Source: an uncultured Bacilli bacterium (GTDB lineage Bacteria > Bacillota_I > Bacilli_A > RFN20 > CAG-826). Taken from it: a DNA stretch of 33,602 nucleotides. Numbering within the stretch: the stretch's first letter is position 1; the number at the start of each line of letters is the position of its first letter. The stretch spans positions 1 to 33,602 of the forward strand of contig CAJOLV010000013.1 of NCBI GenBank assembly GCA_905235515.1, given 5' to 3'. Position numbers and translations under genes: made by a program. Below the pieces are notes generated by a model. It was not told the origin of the DNA, did no database searches, and worked only from the letters and a program-made list of their open reading frames with translations. Positions 14,922 through 24,404 of the stretch are shown here, piece by piece.

Positions 14922-17809
14922 TGATGAAAAAGAGAATATTTGTTGCTGCAATGAGCGTGCTGATGGTTATGTCAATATCCGGATGCCGCAAAAAGAATAC
15001 TCCAGATAATATCGCTAATGATGATATTCCATCTGGCTATGTGCAAAATTACACACAAGGTATTACTGGCCAACTCCACAATATTGGCATGGGTTGGAAT
15101 GTTTTAGAGGAACAAACTGAATTAGGAAAACTTGATTTAGGAAAAAACGGCACTCTTCCAGAATGTGATAGTGTCGGCATTCAAACCTCTTGGGCATTAA
15201 TTGAAAAAACACCTGGAGAATTTGATTGGTCTTTAATTGATCAAACCATTGATTATTGGGCCTCACAAGGCAAGAGGATTAATTTCCGTATTTGTACGGA
15301 CTCTTTATCTTTGCCAGAAGTCTATTTTGGTGCGCCGAAATGGATTAACGAAGAACCATATAATGTTGATTATGAAGAGTATCAATATAGTGGTGATATG
15401 ATGGCGAGAGTTAATGATTTAGCTGACCCAACATATCAAAGATTATTTGAAAACTTCATGGATAAACTCGCGGAAAGATATGTGGATAATCCATATTTAG
15501 ATACAGTTGATATTAGAGGATATGGAATGTATGGCGAATGGCATAGTGGTCACTCTTTCAAAACTATGCAAGAAAGAATGGATACACTTGCTTACATTAT
15601 TGATGAATATCAAAAACGTTTTGCCAAGAACGGCATTGAATTATGGCTATCCTGTTCTTGGGATTATCAAGGCATCAATAAAGATGGTAGCAGTGCGGCA
15701 ACATATGGCAATTGCTCATATGATAATTATTTAGACTGGTCAAGCATTAGACATGCGATGTATTTACCAAATGTCGGTTATCGTCGTGATGGTCTAGCTG
15801 GTAATGGTTGTACAAAATATGCGACCGATGAAAAAGCCATTTCTGATCAATTTAGAAGTGGCAAAAAAGTTAGCTTCTGTGCGGAATATTTCATGGGTAT
15901 CGCAAGATATAAAGATGGCTATCTCGGTATGTCACCAGTGGAGGCCACAGATGAATTATTATTCAAATCTCATATGAATTATTCCACCGCAATGGGTTGG
16001 GTCAATACTGAGGCAATCAATATTATTGAAAATGGTGATGCTGATGTATTTGATCGTGGTAATGAAAAAATGGGATATCGTTTTAAGGTTGAAAAAGCTT
16101 TATTCCCAGAAGGCGTCAAACAAGGAAAAACCGTGCATATCCTTACTACTTTATCAAATTCTGCAGTTGGACGCTTAACACGTGCAGGTTATAACGTGAG
16201 ATTAATGCTTGTTGATAAAAACGGCAAAGTCAAACAATCTTATGATAATAAAGCCTACGATTTAAGAATCTTAGCTAATGGTGAAATTATGAATATTTAT
16301 TCAGATTTCGTTATCGATTCAAATATCGCTGATGGTGAATACACTTTAACAATGGCGATTGTCGATAAAGATGGTCATCCAGCTATTAGACTAGCGCAAG
16401 TTGGCAATTATGATCAAAAGGTCTATCCATTAGGCAAAATTAAAATAGGTAATTATAAAGAATTAAAACCATTCGTGGAATCTTTGGATTATTCTTCTTT
16501 AAATAAGAAGAAACTCAATAAGAATAGCCACTACGAATTAACATTTGAATACACCCCAAGCCTTAAATTAAAAGACTATTTAATGGGTGATGATAATGGC
16601 TTTGAAGTAAGAGTTACTAATGGTAAAGATTATATTACAGTTTTAAATTGGCAAGATGTCAGCGAAGAAAAATCCATTAAGACAGTCACATTCTCTACAT
16701 TAGGTTTTTCTAATCCAAGAGTGGAAATTGTTGGTACTGGTGTTTACGAAAATAAAATTGCGATTGGTGAATGTAAACTCGTCGAATCTAAAGGTTATTT
16801 GTCTCAATTTGATAGCAACTACGATTTATTGTCTACAAATAATGTTTGGTATAGTGATAATGAAAACGCTGATGTATTAGATAGTGGCATTAATGGTGGT
16901 GCTGCTATTAGCTTGCACGCTTCTACACCTCACCAATTCTCTGATGCATTATATTCTGATCCAAGCTTATTAAAATTGAGAAATAATACTTCCTATACAA
17001 TTTCTTTCGACACAAAAGGTGATTTAGTTGGTGGTAATGGTGCTTACTATTTCCTAAAGTTAGTCGGTGATGGTGTTGAAGATAAGATGATTGCTGAATG
17101 GTATGACCGTCCAGACGAACCACAAACCAATAAAACATATTCATTTATGACTGGTTCAGGTAGCAACTTACGCTTAGTCTTTGGCGTTAAGAACATCGGT
17201 GGTTATTTCATCAATAACATCAATATCTTAGAAAACGCCAAAGGAACATTAGTAACTGGTTCAGATCATGGAGTGGAAAGGAACGTCCGTCCATTTGATG
17301 AAGAAAGACAAGCAGCGGATTATGTAGAAGGCTTTGAAAATGGCAATTTACATGATGGCAAGTTCACATATGGATTCAATCGTTGGGGTTGTTTAACTAA
17401 CGCAAAAGATGAAGTCATTACTGGTAATTTCTCAATGAGTTCTAGAGTTGAAAAAGAAACATATAAGGCTTTTAAGGATAACAACTGGTTCGAGTTTATG
17501 TATTCTGATGCAAAATACTATAAATTTGAAGCTAACGCTCGATATAAGATTACTTTTAAATATAAAGTGGTTGAAAAGATAGTTTTAAATACGGATCCAG
17601 ATACAGCGGGTTATGTCTATATGTGTTTTAGATCCAGTAAAGGTTCAAGCGCTGATGTGAAATTTGGTGGTAATGTTGAACCAGGTGTTTTGAAGAATTT
17701 CACAACATATATCAATAATGTTGATGCCTTAGATTCTTATTTCTTAATGGGTGTCTATGGAAGAGGAGTCATCGTTATCGATGATATTCTTATCCAAAAA
17801 GCAAATTAG
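14921..17809 (+). CDS. Lipoprotein with DUF4832-type TIM-barrel glycosidase domain and C-terminal binding domains
   Basis: A 962-aa lipoprotein; the signal peptide ends at ISGC with Cys22. Residues about 45-370 look like a clan GH-A TIM barrel of the DUF4832/DUF4874 kind. It has the GWN and EKTPGEFDW segments known from GH42-like enzymes, GYGMYGEWHSGH at 200-211 with Glu206 as candidate acid/base, and CAEYF with Glu323 as candidate nucleophile. A beta-sandwich typical of the same proteins follows (about 380-505, GYRFKVEKA...PEGVKQGK). Three jelly-roll binding-like regions make up the rest. It is probably a surface glycoside hydrolase acting on the locus's substrate; specificity is unknown. 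Start is ATG 14921 overlapping the previous stop; ATG 14924 is equally possible and better spaced from GGTGAG. A small hairpin (17817-17830) lies in the gap after it. Confidence 0.8.
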   Translation: MMKKRIFVAAMSVLMVMSISGCRKKNTPDNIANDDIPSGYVQNYTQGITGQLHNIGMGWNVLEEQTELGKLDLGKNGTLPECDSVGIQTSWALIEKTPGEFDWSLIDQTIDYWASQGKRINFRICTDSLSLPEVYFGAPKWINEEPYNVDYEEYQYSGDMMARVNDLADPTYQRLFENFMDKLAERYVDNPYLDTVDIRGYGMYGEWHSGHSFKTMQERMDTLAYIIDEYQKRFAKNGIELWLSCSWDYQGINKDGSSAATYGNCSYDNYLDWSSIRHAMYLPNVGYRRDGLAGNGCTKYATDEKAISDQFRSGKKVSFCAEYFMGIARYKDGYLGMSPVEATDELLFKSHMNYSTAMGWVNTEAINIIENGDADVFDRGNEKMGYRFKVEKALFPEGVKQGKTVHILTTLSNSAVGRLTRAGYNVRLMLVDKNGKVKQSYDNKAYDLRILANGEIMNIYSDFVIDSNIADGEYTLTMAIVDKDGHPAIRLAQVGNYDQKVYPLGKIKIGNYKELKPFVESLDYSSLNKKKLNKNSHYELTFEYTPSLKLKDYLMGDDNGFEVRVTNGKDYITVLNWQDVSEEKSIKTVTFSTLGFSNPRVEIVGTGVYENKIAIGECKLVESKGYLSQFDSNYDLLSTNNVWYSDNENADVLDSGINGGAAISLHASTPHQFSDALYSDPSLLKLRNNTSYTISFDTKGDLVGGNGAYYFLKLVGDGVEDKMIAEWYDRPDEPQTNKTYSFMTGSGSNLRLVFGVKNIGGYFINNINILENAKGTLVTGSDHGVERNVRPFDEERQAADYVEGFENGNLHDGKFTYGFNRWGCLTNAKDEVITGNFSMSSRVEKETYKAFKDNNWFEFMYSDAKYYKFEANARYKITFKYKVVEKIVLNTDPDTAGYVYMCFRSSKGSSADVKFGGNVEPGVLKNFTTYINNVDALDSYFLMGVYGRGVIVIDDILIQKAN

Positions 17810-17850
17810 GTTTTATTTCACGAAGGTGAATTAAACATAAAGGAGGATTT

Positions 17851-19929
17851 ATGAAAAATCTCAAGTTAGCTATTTTACCATTATTAGCATTAGGTATTGG
17901 CGCATTAATTGGCGCTAACCAAATCAAGAAAGCTAATGCTACAGATGAACAAGTTCCACTTGTGGCAGTAGGCCAAGCCTATCAGTATGATTTCGATGAA
18001 TTCGATGATGGTTCATTAACCCCAGATGAATTATATGCTGGCGGATTATTATGGGCTAGAGAGGATGTCGATTTAGCAATTCGTAGTGTCGGAAATGATG
18101 ATTCTCAGACAAAATATCTTGACATGACTATTGTCAGTGATGATGGCGGAGGATATGCTAGAATGCTTGGTATCGGTTCAAATGGAGGTTTAAAAAACCT
18201 CAAAGCAGGAAGAGCATATCAAATCTCTATGGATATTGATCTTTCTGGTGTTACAAGTGAGACAAGTGACCTCAATATTGAATATACTTCAGATGGTTTC
18301 TGGACTGGTGTTGGCATTCGTAATGGCGTTATGAGACCATTAGATGCAAACAATGTTCGTGATTTATATTATGATGCAGAAGGCCATGCTCTTTCATTTA
18401 GCTTTTTAGCAAGAGAACAAGCATTTCAAGAACCAAACGTTAGACCATATATTAAAATCACTATGTGTAATGCTGAAAATAGTGATGTAGTAACATTAGG
18501 TAGTTTTACAATTACTGAAAGCGCTACTTATAGTGAGTTCTTTTCCAATTATTCAGTTGGTACTGAAGCTCCTATGGATAACGTCTCCTCAATTACTAAC
18601 GTCTATAACGCCAACCTTGATTATGTCAAGATTGATAAAAACGAAGATGACAAACATTATTTACACATTAAACACAATAATGAATCTAGTGAAAGTGTTT
18701 GGAAAAATTTCTATTTCAATAGATTGACTGATTTGGTCGATGGCCATGTTTATCGTTTCATAATTGAATTTTTATCTAATGAACATAATTTCCAAGAAAT
18801 GTACGTTAAATATAATGATACAGGCGATGCATGCAATACATTTTTACCAAATGGCACAATTGCTAGTTGGAGTGCCCCAAGTGAATATTTAACTAATCCA
18901 CATTGGGATGGGACAACCTTGTATCAAGATATCCGCTTTACATCTACTAAAAATGCTGATTGGTGGCAACAAGTTGCCATTCAATTCTGTATCCCTGCAA
19001 ATACTGAATTAGATGTGAAGATTTCTAATTACCTTTTATTCGACCTCACTGAATTAGGTTCAACAGAAATTGAAGCAAGTGGTGCTGATAGTTTTGTTTT
19101 AGGAACTGAATATAGCAAGGATGGTCTAAATGTGAATTTTATTAGAGGAGAAGAAAAAGTTCCTTATGAATGGTTTGAAGTTGATTCATCTGCTTTTAAT
19201 AAAGATACAATCGGAGAATATGATATTACCGTCAGAGTTAGTGATGGTGTCTATAGTTTACAAACCACATATAAGGCCTCAGTTCATAATAACAATGCCT
19301 CTATTGAAATGAAGTCCAACCCTAATAAAGTGGAGTATCAATATAATGAAGAATTAGATCTCACTGGTGCAAAGATTAATTTAGTAAAAGAAAATGGTGA
19401 CAAAACCGAAGTTGATGTTACAGCAGATATGGTTTCTGGTTATAACAAAGAACAAGTCGGTGAGCAAACAATTACTGTTACATATCTTGAATTTACCACA
19501 ACATTTAAAGTAAATGTTTCTGATTATATTACTGGAATCGTTCTTAAATCTGCTCCAAGTAAAGTTACTTATGAAAAAGGTGATGAACTCGCTTTAGCAG
19601 GTGCTGTTGTTACAGTCAATAAAGCAAGTGGTGCAACAGAAGATGTTAATGTCACAGCCGCTATGGTTTCTGGCTATAACAAAGACCAATTAGGTGAGCA
19701 AACTATCACAGTGACATATGAAGGCTTTACCGCCACGTTTAAAGTCACAGTGAATGAAAAAGTGACACCTCAACCAGAGCCACAACCAGAACCTCAACCT
19801 GAACCACAACCAGAGCCAGCACCAGCTAAGAAAGGTTGCGGTAGCAGCGTTATCGCCGCTAGTGCCTTAATTTCTGTTCTATCAATCGCTGGAGTAGCCT
19901 TATTAACTCTTAAAAAGAAAGAAAAATAA
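17851..19929 (+). CDS. Second GCGSS-anchored surface protein with Ig-like repeats
   Basis: A 692-aa exported protein. The signal peptide shares the GALxGAN pattern with the protein at 5882. Two beta-sandwich lectin-like regions (about 35-215 and 218-400) precede an Ig-like domain (about 405-482) and two closely related Big_3-like repeats (483-558 and 559-637), both containing MVSGYNK(E/D)Q and GEQTITVTY. Then comes a Pro-Glu-Pro-Gln repeat linker (638-659), a wall-spanning type made by a 12-bp DNA repeat. The end is Lys-Lys-GCGSS (662-666), a hydrophobic helix (667-687) and KKKEK. It is in the sugar operon behind an AAGGAGGA site, so it is probably a glycan-binding surface partner of the glycosidase lipoprotein. 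Confidence 0.85.
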   Translation: MKNLKLAILPLLALGIGALIGANQIKKANATDEQVPLVAVGQAYQYDFDEFDDGSLTPDELYAGGLLWAREDVDLAIRSVGNDDSQTKYLDMTIVSDDGGGYARMLGIGSNGGLKNLKAGRAYQISMDIDLSGVTSETSDLNIEYTSDGFWTGVGIRNGVMRPLDANNVRDLYYDAEGHALSFSFLAREQAFQEPNVRPYIKITMCNAENSDVVTLGSFTITESATYSEFFSNYSVGTEAPMDNVSSITNVYNANLDYVKIDKNEDDKHYLHIKHNNESSESVWKNFYFNRLTDLVDGHVYRFIIEFLSNEHNFQEMYVKYNDTGDACNTFLPNGTIASWSAPSEYLTNPHWDGTTLYQDIRFTSTKNADWWQQVAIQFCIPANTELDVKISNYLLFDLTELGSTEIEASGADSFVLGTEYSKDGLNVNFIRGEEKVPYEWFEVDSSAFNKDTIGEYDITVRVSDGVYSLQTTYKASVHNNNASIEMKSNPNKVEYQYNEELDLTGAKINLVKENGDKTEVDVTADMVSGYNKEQVGEQTITVTYLEFTTTFKVNVSDYITGIVLKSAPSKVTYEKGDELALAGAVVTVNKASGATEDVNVTAAMVSGYNKDQLGEQTITVTYEGFTATFKVTVNEKVTPQPEPQPEPQPEPQPEPAPAKKGCGSSVIAASALISVLSIAGVALLTLKKKEK

Positions 19930-19942
19930 TTAGGTATTAAGT

Positions 19943-20644
19943 ATGTTTCCAGGAAACAAAAGAAAAGCATTGACGTTTTCATTTGACGATGGGGTTATCC
20001 AAGATCGTCGCTTGGTGCAATTATTTAATAAATATGGTTTCAAATGCACATGGAATTTAAATTCTTTATCTTTTGACCTCCCTGGAAAAGTTGAATTCAA
20101 AGGTAAAACTGCAACTCATGACAAAGTTAGTATTTATGAAGTGAAATCATTATACAAAGGTCATGAAGTTGCAGTTCATACCTTGTATCATCCCGATTTG
20201 TGCAAAGAGAGTGATGATTCTATAAGAATTAATATTGAAGCTGATCGCATCATTTTAGAAAAACTAGTGGGTTATCCAATTATTGGCATGGCTTATCCTT
20301 TTGGCACTGTAGATGATAGAGTCGTTAAAATCATTAAAGAAAAGACACCGATTAAATATTCTCGTATAGGGTGGGCGACTTATAACTTCGATCGACAAGA
20401 TGACTTATTAAAATTTAGACCAACAGTCCATTGCCTAGATTTTACTAACTTATCTAAATTGATTGATGAGTTTATTAATTTAAAACCAGAGGAAGATAAA
20501 ATCTTCTATATCTGGGGACATGCCTATGAATTTGATTTTGATGACACTTGGGATAAGTTTGAGCAACTTATTAAAAAAATAGCTAATCGTGATGATATAT
20601 TTTATGGCACGAATAAGGAAGTATTGATTGATTACCATGATTAA
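19943..20644 (+). CDS. NodB-type (CE4) polysaccharide/sugar deacetylase
   Basis: A 233-aa protein with the NodB homology fold. Motif 1 is TFSFDDG (11-17) with catalytic Asp15 and metal Asp16, motif 2 is HTLYH (His79 and His83), motif 3 is AYPFGTVDD, and a late WGHAYEFD supplies the active-site His. Family members remove N- or O-acetyl groups from glycans such as chitin, peptidoglycan or xylan. It has no signal peptide or membrane segment, so it should act in the cytoplasm on imported oligosaccharides, which is less common for CE4. It starts 13 nt after the surface-protein gene and overlaps the nucleoside-hydrolase gene, indicating tight coupling. Confidence 0.88.
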   Translation: MFPGNKRKALTFSFDDGVIQDRRLVQLFNKYGFKCTWNLNSLSFDLPGKVEFKGKTATHDKVSIYEVKSLYKGHEVAVHTLYHPDLCKESDDSIRINIEADRIILEKLVGYPIIGMAYPFGTVDDRVVKIIKEKTPIKYSRIGWATYNFDRQDDLLKFRPTVHCLDFTNLSKLIDEFINLKPEEDKIFYIWGHAYEFDFDDTWDKFEQLIKKIANRDDIFYGTNKEVLIDYHD

Positions 20645-21539
20645 GAACGTCATTTTAGATACCGATTTAGGGAGTGATGTGGACGACGTTGGAGCGCTTG
20701 CTCTAGCGAATATTTTACATAACAAAAAGGCAATCAATCTTTTGTGTGTGACACACACTACAAGCGGATTGTATGGTCCATTAGTGTGTGAAGCAATTAA
20801 TCAATTCTACCACAATGACAACATTGTTGTGGGAGTGCATAAAGGAAAAGAATTCCTCAAAGAGGAATTAGAAAATAATTATCCAATTCCAACTAGTAAA
20901 GCGTTCCCTCATAAACATAAAAGTGTAGAAGAAATGCTTGATGCATTAGAAGTTTTAAAAGACACATTAAAAAAGAATGACCATGTCACGATGATATTTA
21001 TTGGTCAATTGCTCAATTTAGCGAATCTTATGAAGAGTGAAGGCGGCGAGGAATTAATTAATCAAAAAGTCGACGCTATCTATATTATGGGCGGTGGATT
21101 TTCAGATATCACTGGTTTACCAGGTGGTGACCAACCTGAATATAATTTATGCACTGCATTAGAAGAATCGATTTATGTGATTAATAGATTAAAAGTTAAA
21201 ACAGTATTTGTGGATGGAAGTATTGGTTTAAAAGTCTTAACAGGCGCGAGAGTTTGCCAAAAATATGGTGATTCTCACATAGTGAGTTATGCTTATTCAC
21301 GTTACATATATCGTGAAAAAGATAATTCCCGTTTCTCTTGGGATCCAATTACTGTTTATGCTGGCTGTGTAGAAGATAACCTCTTTGAAGAAGTTGGTCC
21401 TGGAATTGTCACAATTGATGATAAAGGCAACACGACATTTAAAGAAAACAGAAATGGTAATTTCTATGTTATTAAAAATAATGAATCATTTGATAAAATT
21501 CAAAATAGATTAGATGACTTGTTGGTGGAGGGCAAATAA
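20637..21539 (+). CDS. Nucleoside hydrolase-family protein
   Basis: A 300-aa member of the inosine-uridine nucleoside hydrolase family, which cleaves N-ribosidic bonds and uses Ca bound by an N-terminal Asp cluster. That cluster is [10 protein letters not shown] near residue 8. A MGGGF segment and PEYNL (in place of EWN) follow, and FSWDP stands where HDP is usual. The replaced His suggests a different or non-nucleoside substrate, as often found for homologues in sugar loci. It is distinct from the hydrolase domain fused to the regulator at 8109. ATG 20637 overlaps the deacetylase stop by 8 nt. A TTG at 20628 is an alternative and has the better spaced AAGGAAG site. Confidence 0.87.
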   Translation: MIKNVILDTDLGSDVDDVGALALANILHNKKAINLLCVTHTTSGLYGPLVCEAINQFYHNDNIVVGVHKGKEFLKEELENNYPIPTSKAFPHKHKSVEEMLDALEVLKDTLKKNDHVTMIFIGQLLNLANLMKSEGGEELINQKVDAIYIMGGGFSDITGLPGGDQPEYNLCTALEESIYVINRLKVKTVFVDGSIGLKVLTGARVCQKYGDSHIVSYAYSRYIYREKDNSRFSWDPITVYAGCVEDNLFEEVGPGIVTIDDKGNTTFKENRNGNFYVIKNNESFDKIQNRLDDLLVEGK

Positions 21540-21540
21540 T

Positions 21541-23160
21541 ATGACTGAAGAAAAAAGAAATAAAAAATTATTAAATAAGAAAAGACAAGAAACTCATCGT
21601 GAGCTTCTTTATCAAGGCTATTTAAAAAGACAAGAGACTAAAGTTGCCCCAAAAGATACTTGTATTTCCTTACAACACATCAATAAAATCTATCCTAACC
21701 ATGTCCAAGCCGTCTATGATTTCTCTTTAGATATTAAAGATAAAGAATTCATTGTTTTTGTTGGCCCATCAGGATGTGGTAAATCGACAACTTTAAGAAT
21801 GATTGCGGGTTTAGAAGATATCACCTATGGTGATTTGTTCATCTCTGGTCGTTACGCCAATGAATTGCTACCAAAGGAAAGAGATATCGCAATGGTATTC
21901 CAAAGCTATGCTTTATACCCAAATATGACTGTCTATGATAATATTGCTTTCTCTTTAAAACTTAAACATTTACCAAAACAAGAAGTGAAAGAAAGAGTTG
22001 TTAGAGCTGCGAAAATGCTCGGCATTGATGAATATTTAGATAGAAAGCCATCAGCATTATCTGGTGGTCAAAGACAAAGAGTAGCCCTTGGTAGAGCAAT
22101 CGTGAGAGATGTTAAAGTCTTCTTAATGGATGAGCCATTATCCAACTTAGATGCAAAATTCAGAGTCGCAATGCGTAGTGAAATTGTTAATCTTCATAAG
22201 ACAATCGGTTCCACAACAATTTATGTCACACATGACCAGACAGAAGCTATGTCGATGGCGGACCGCATTGTTGTGATGAAAGATGGTTGGGTCCAACAAA
22301 TTGGTACACCTCGTGAAATATATGAAAAACCAGCGAATTTGTTTACTGCGACCTTTATTGGCGCACCAGCGATGAATGTTTTAGATGTCACATATAATCA
22401 GAAATCTATTACTTTACCAAATGGATTTGTGATTAATCTCACTAAAGAACAACAAAAGACCATTAGTGATTTTATCGATTCTCAAATTAAACACTATGAA
22501 CAAGAAAAGAAAACATTTGAAGATAAATTAGAAAAGAAAATCTATGAGTTATCTCATGTTGAATATAAGAAAGATATGGATAATTATTCGAAAAAATGTT
22601 TGAAACTTAAAAATAAGATTATTGAATACCAAAACGATTTAGAAGAAGTTAAAGATGAAGTGGTTGAAAAAGAGCTCAGAGCGCTTCTTAAAGAAAAACA
22701 AGATGAACTCAATAAATTGACCACCGAAGGATTAAAAGAAATTGAAAATAAAGAATATCAATCTTTAGATGAAGAAAAGCTCAACCAAAAGAAAGAAAGA
22801 GATTCTATGTATAACATACTTCTTAAAGATTTAGCGGAAGTAGATAGTAAACTTTCTTACTATTTAGATGCTAAAAAGAACAACAACCTTAAACTTGCCT
22901 TTGGCATCCGTCCAGAAAACTTACTTGATGATAGATTAATGACTTTATGTAAGAATCCATCTAAACCATTAGATTTAAAAGTCAATATCGCAGAGCTTTT
23001 AGGCGATCAATATTATTTACACACCCAAATTAGTGATGTTCATATCATTGCTAAATCATCCACCGATAAAAACATCAAGAGCGGTGATGAAATTAAATTA
23101 TTCATTGATTTAGACAAAATCTATTTATTTGATAAAGAATCATCTTTAAGGATTATTTAA
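21541..23160 (+). CDS. Sugar ABC transporter ATPase (MsmK/UgpC type) with a long coiled-coil insert
   Basis: ATP-hydrolysing subunit of a CUT1 importer. Walker A is GPSGCGKST (75-83), Q-loop Gln121, signature LSGGQ (173-177), Walker B VFLMDEP (193-199) and H-loop His231. The C-terminal regulatory TOBE region begins as usual ([10 protein letters not shown]) and resumes at [10 protein letters not shown] (454-463). Between them, about residues 302-445, lies a Lys/Glu-rich segment that reads as a long coiled coil. Family members are about 370 aa; this one is 539. A ~40-aa charged N-terminal extension is also present. ATG 21541 is chosen because GGTGGAGG lies just upstream and the preceding stop ends at 21539. 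It likely powers the permeases at 11361 and 12298. Confidence 0.9.
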   Translation: MTEEKRNKKLLNKKRQETHRELLYQGYLKRQETKVAPKDTCISLQHINKIYPNHVQAVYDFSLDIKDKEFIVFVGPSGCGKSTTLRMIAGLEDITYGDLFISGRYANELLPKERDIAMVFQSYALYPNMTVYDNIAFSLKLKHLPKQEVKERVVRAAKMLGIDEYLDRKPSALSGGQRQRVALGRAIVRDVKVFLMDEPLSNLDAKFRVAMRSEIVNLHKTIGSTTIYVTHDQTEAMSMADRIVVMKDGWVQQIGTPREIYEKPANLFTATFIGAPAMNVLDVTYNQKSITLPNGFVINLTKEQQKTISDFIDSQIKHYEQEKKTFEDKLEKKIYELSHVEYKKDMDNYSKKCLKLKNKIIEYQNDLEEVKDEVVEKELRALLKEKQDELNKLTTEGLKEIENKEYQSLDEEKLNQKKERDSMYNILLKDLAEVDSKLSYYLDAKKNNNLKLAFGIRPENLLDDRLMTLCKNPSKPLDLKVNIAELLGDQYYLHTQISDVHIIAKSSTDKNIKSGDEIKLFIDLDKIYLFDKESSLRII

Positions 23161-23161
23161 T

Positions 23162-24403
23162 ATGGGGAAGATTGTAACAGTTTCTATTTTAGGCATTGGG
23201 CAAAGAGGGGTTGCTTACGCTAATGAAATGAAAAAGCAACCCGATAAATATCAAATCGTTTCCATTTGTGATATTAACAAAGAAAGACTAACTTTCCGCT
23301 CTTTGGATTATGGTGTTAAAGAAGAAAATCAATTCACTAATGAAAAAGAGTTTTTCAGAGAAAAAAGAAGTGATTTATTAGTCATTGCCACTCAAGATAG
23401 AGACCATGTTTATCAAGCTATTAAAGCATTGGAACTTGGCTATGACATCTTATTAGAAAAACCTATTTCACCAATTAAAGAAGATATTAATCGCTTATTA
23501 GAGGCGCATAAGAAATATGGTGGCAAGATTTTAGTGTGCCACGTTTTAAGATATTCCCCATGTTTCGAAAAGGTTAAAGAAATCGTTGATAGTGGAGTCC
23601 TTGGCCAAATTATGGTTATTGATGATATTGAAAACGTTCAATATGAACATCAATCACATTCATTTGTAAGAGGTAATTGGAGAAATGATAAAGAAACATC
23701 ACCGATGATTTTACAAAAATGTTGTCATGACTTAGATTTAATTACATGGTACGCTAATTCTAAATGTCAAAGAGTGTCTTCCTTTGGTGACTTATCATTC
23801 TTTAAAAAAGAAAACCAACCAAAAGAGGCTAGTGATAGATGTTTAGAATGTAAATTAGTCGATTCTTGTCCATATTCTGCAAAAAATATTTATATTAAAG
23901 ATGAATTTTGGGGAAGAAATATCATTACTGATGTAAGACCGGTGACAAATGAGGCCGTTCTTGAAGCCTTAAAAGAAGGTCCTTATGGACGTTGTGTGTT
24001 TGCTTGCGATAATAACGTTGTCGACCATCAAGTTGTTAATCTTTCTTTTGAAAATGGTGTGACCGCTTCTTTAAGAATGACAGCTTTTATGGATAGATCT
24101 GGAAGAGTAATGAATATTTTTGGCACAAACGGTGACTTATATATCAATGAAGACGATGATATTATCGAATTAAGAATATTTGGCACTCACGAAAGAAAGA
24201 AATGGTCTATTCATGAATTAGGTGACACCAAGAGCAGCGCTCATGGTGGAGCGGATGCTCAATTAATCAAAGAAATGTATGATGCAATATTGGGTAACTC
24301 TGATTGCAAATCATCATTAGAGTTATCTTGTGAATCTCATTTAATCGCTTTAGCGAGTGAAGAGAGTAGAAAACATAAAGGACAAGTAGTTGAAATACAT
24401 TAA
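23162..24403 (+). CDS. Gfo/Idh/MocA-family oxidoreductase with a Cys cluster
   Basis: A 413-aa NAD(P)-dependent sugar oxidoreductase-type protein. The Rossmann motif is GIGQRG (11-16), EKP is at 99-101, and the catalytic-type His-Asp pair is in KCCHDLDL (His189-Asp190). An insertion with Cys227, Cys230, Cys236, Cys278 and Cys282 (RCLECKLVDSC, RCVFAC) suggests a metal or Fe-S site; similar Cys-rich members exist in Firmicutes. The fold also includes the NAD-dependent glycosidases of GH109, so a hydrolytic role on alpha-GalNAc-type linkages is possible but not shown. It starts 1 nt after the ATPase stop and is followed immediately by a membrane-protein gene. Confidence 0.87.
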   Translation: MGKIVTVSILGIGQRGVAYANEMKKQPDKYQIVSICDINKERLTFRSLDYGVKEENQFTNEKEFFREKRSDLLVIATQDRDHVYQAIKALELGYDILLEKPISPIKEDINRLLEAHKKYGGKILVCHVLRYSPCFEKVKEIVDSGVLGQIMVIDDIENVQYEHQSHSFVRGNWRNDKETSPMILQKCCHDLDLITWYANSKCQRVSSFGDLSFFKKENQPKEASDRCLECKLVDSCPYSAKNIYIKDEFWGRNIITDVRPVTNEAVLEALKEGPYGRCVFACDNNVVDHQVVNLSFENGVTASLRMTAFMDRSGRVMNIFGTNGDLYINEDDDIIELRIFGTHERKKWSIHELGDTKSSAHGGADAQLIKEMYDAILGNSDCKSSLELSCESHLIALASEESRKHKGQVVEIH

Positions 24404-24404
24404 T

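Noticed and set aside
17817-17830. Terminator between the glycosidase and second surface protein genes
   Set aside because: The stem is only 5 bp and has no T run; it might at most stabilise an mRNA end.
19768-19818. Short tandem DNA repeat as a separate mobile or regulatory repeat
   Set aside because: The 12-nt periodicity encodes the Pro-Glu-Pro-Gln linker of the surface protein and is explained by the coding function.
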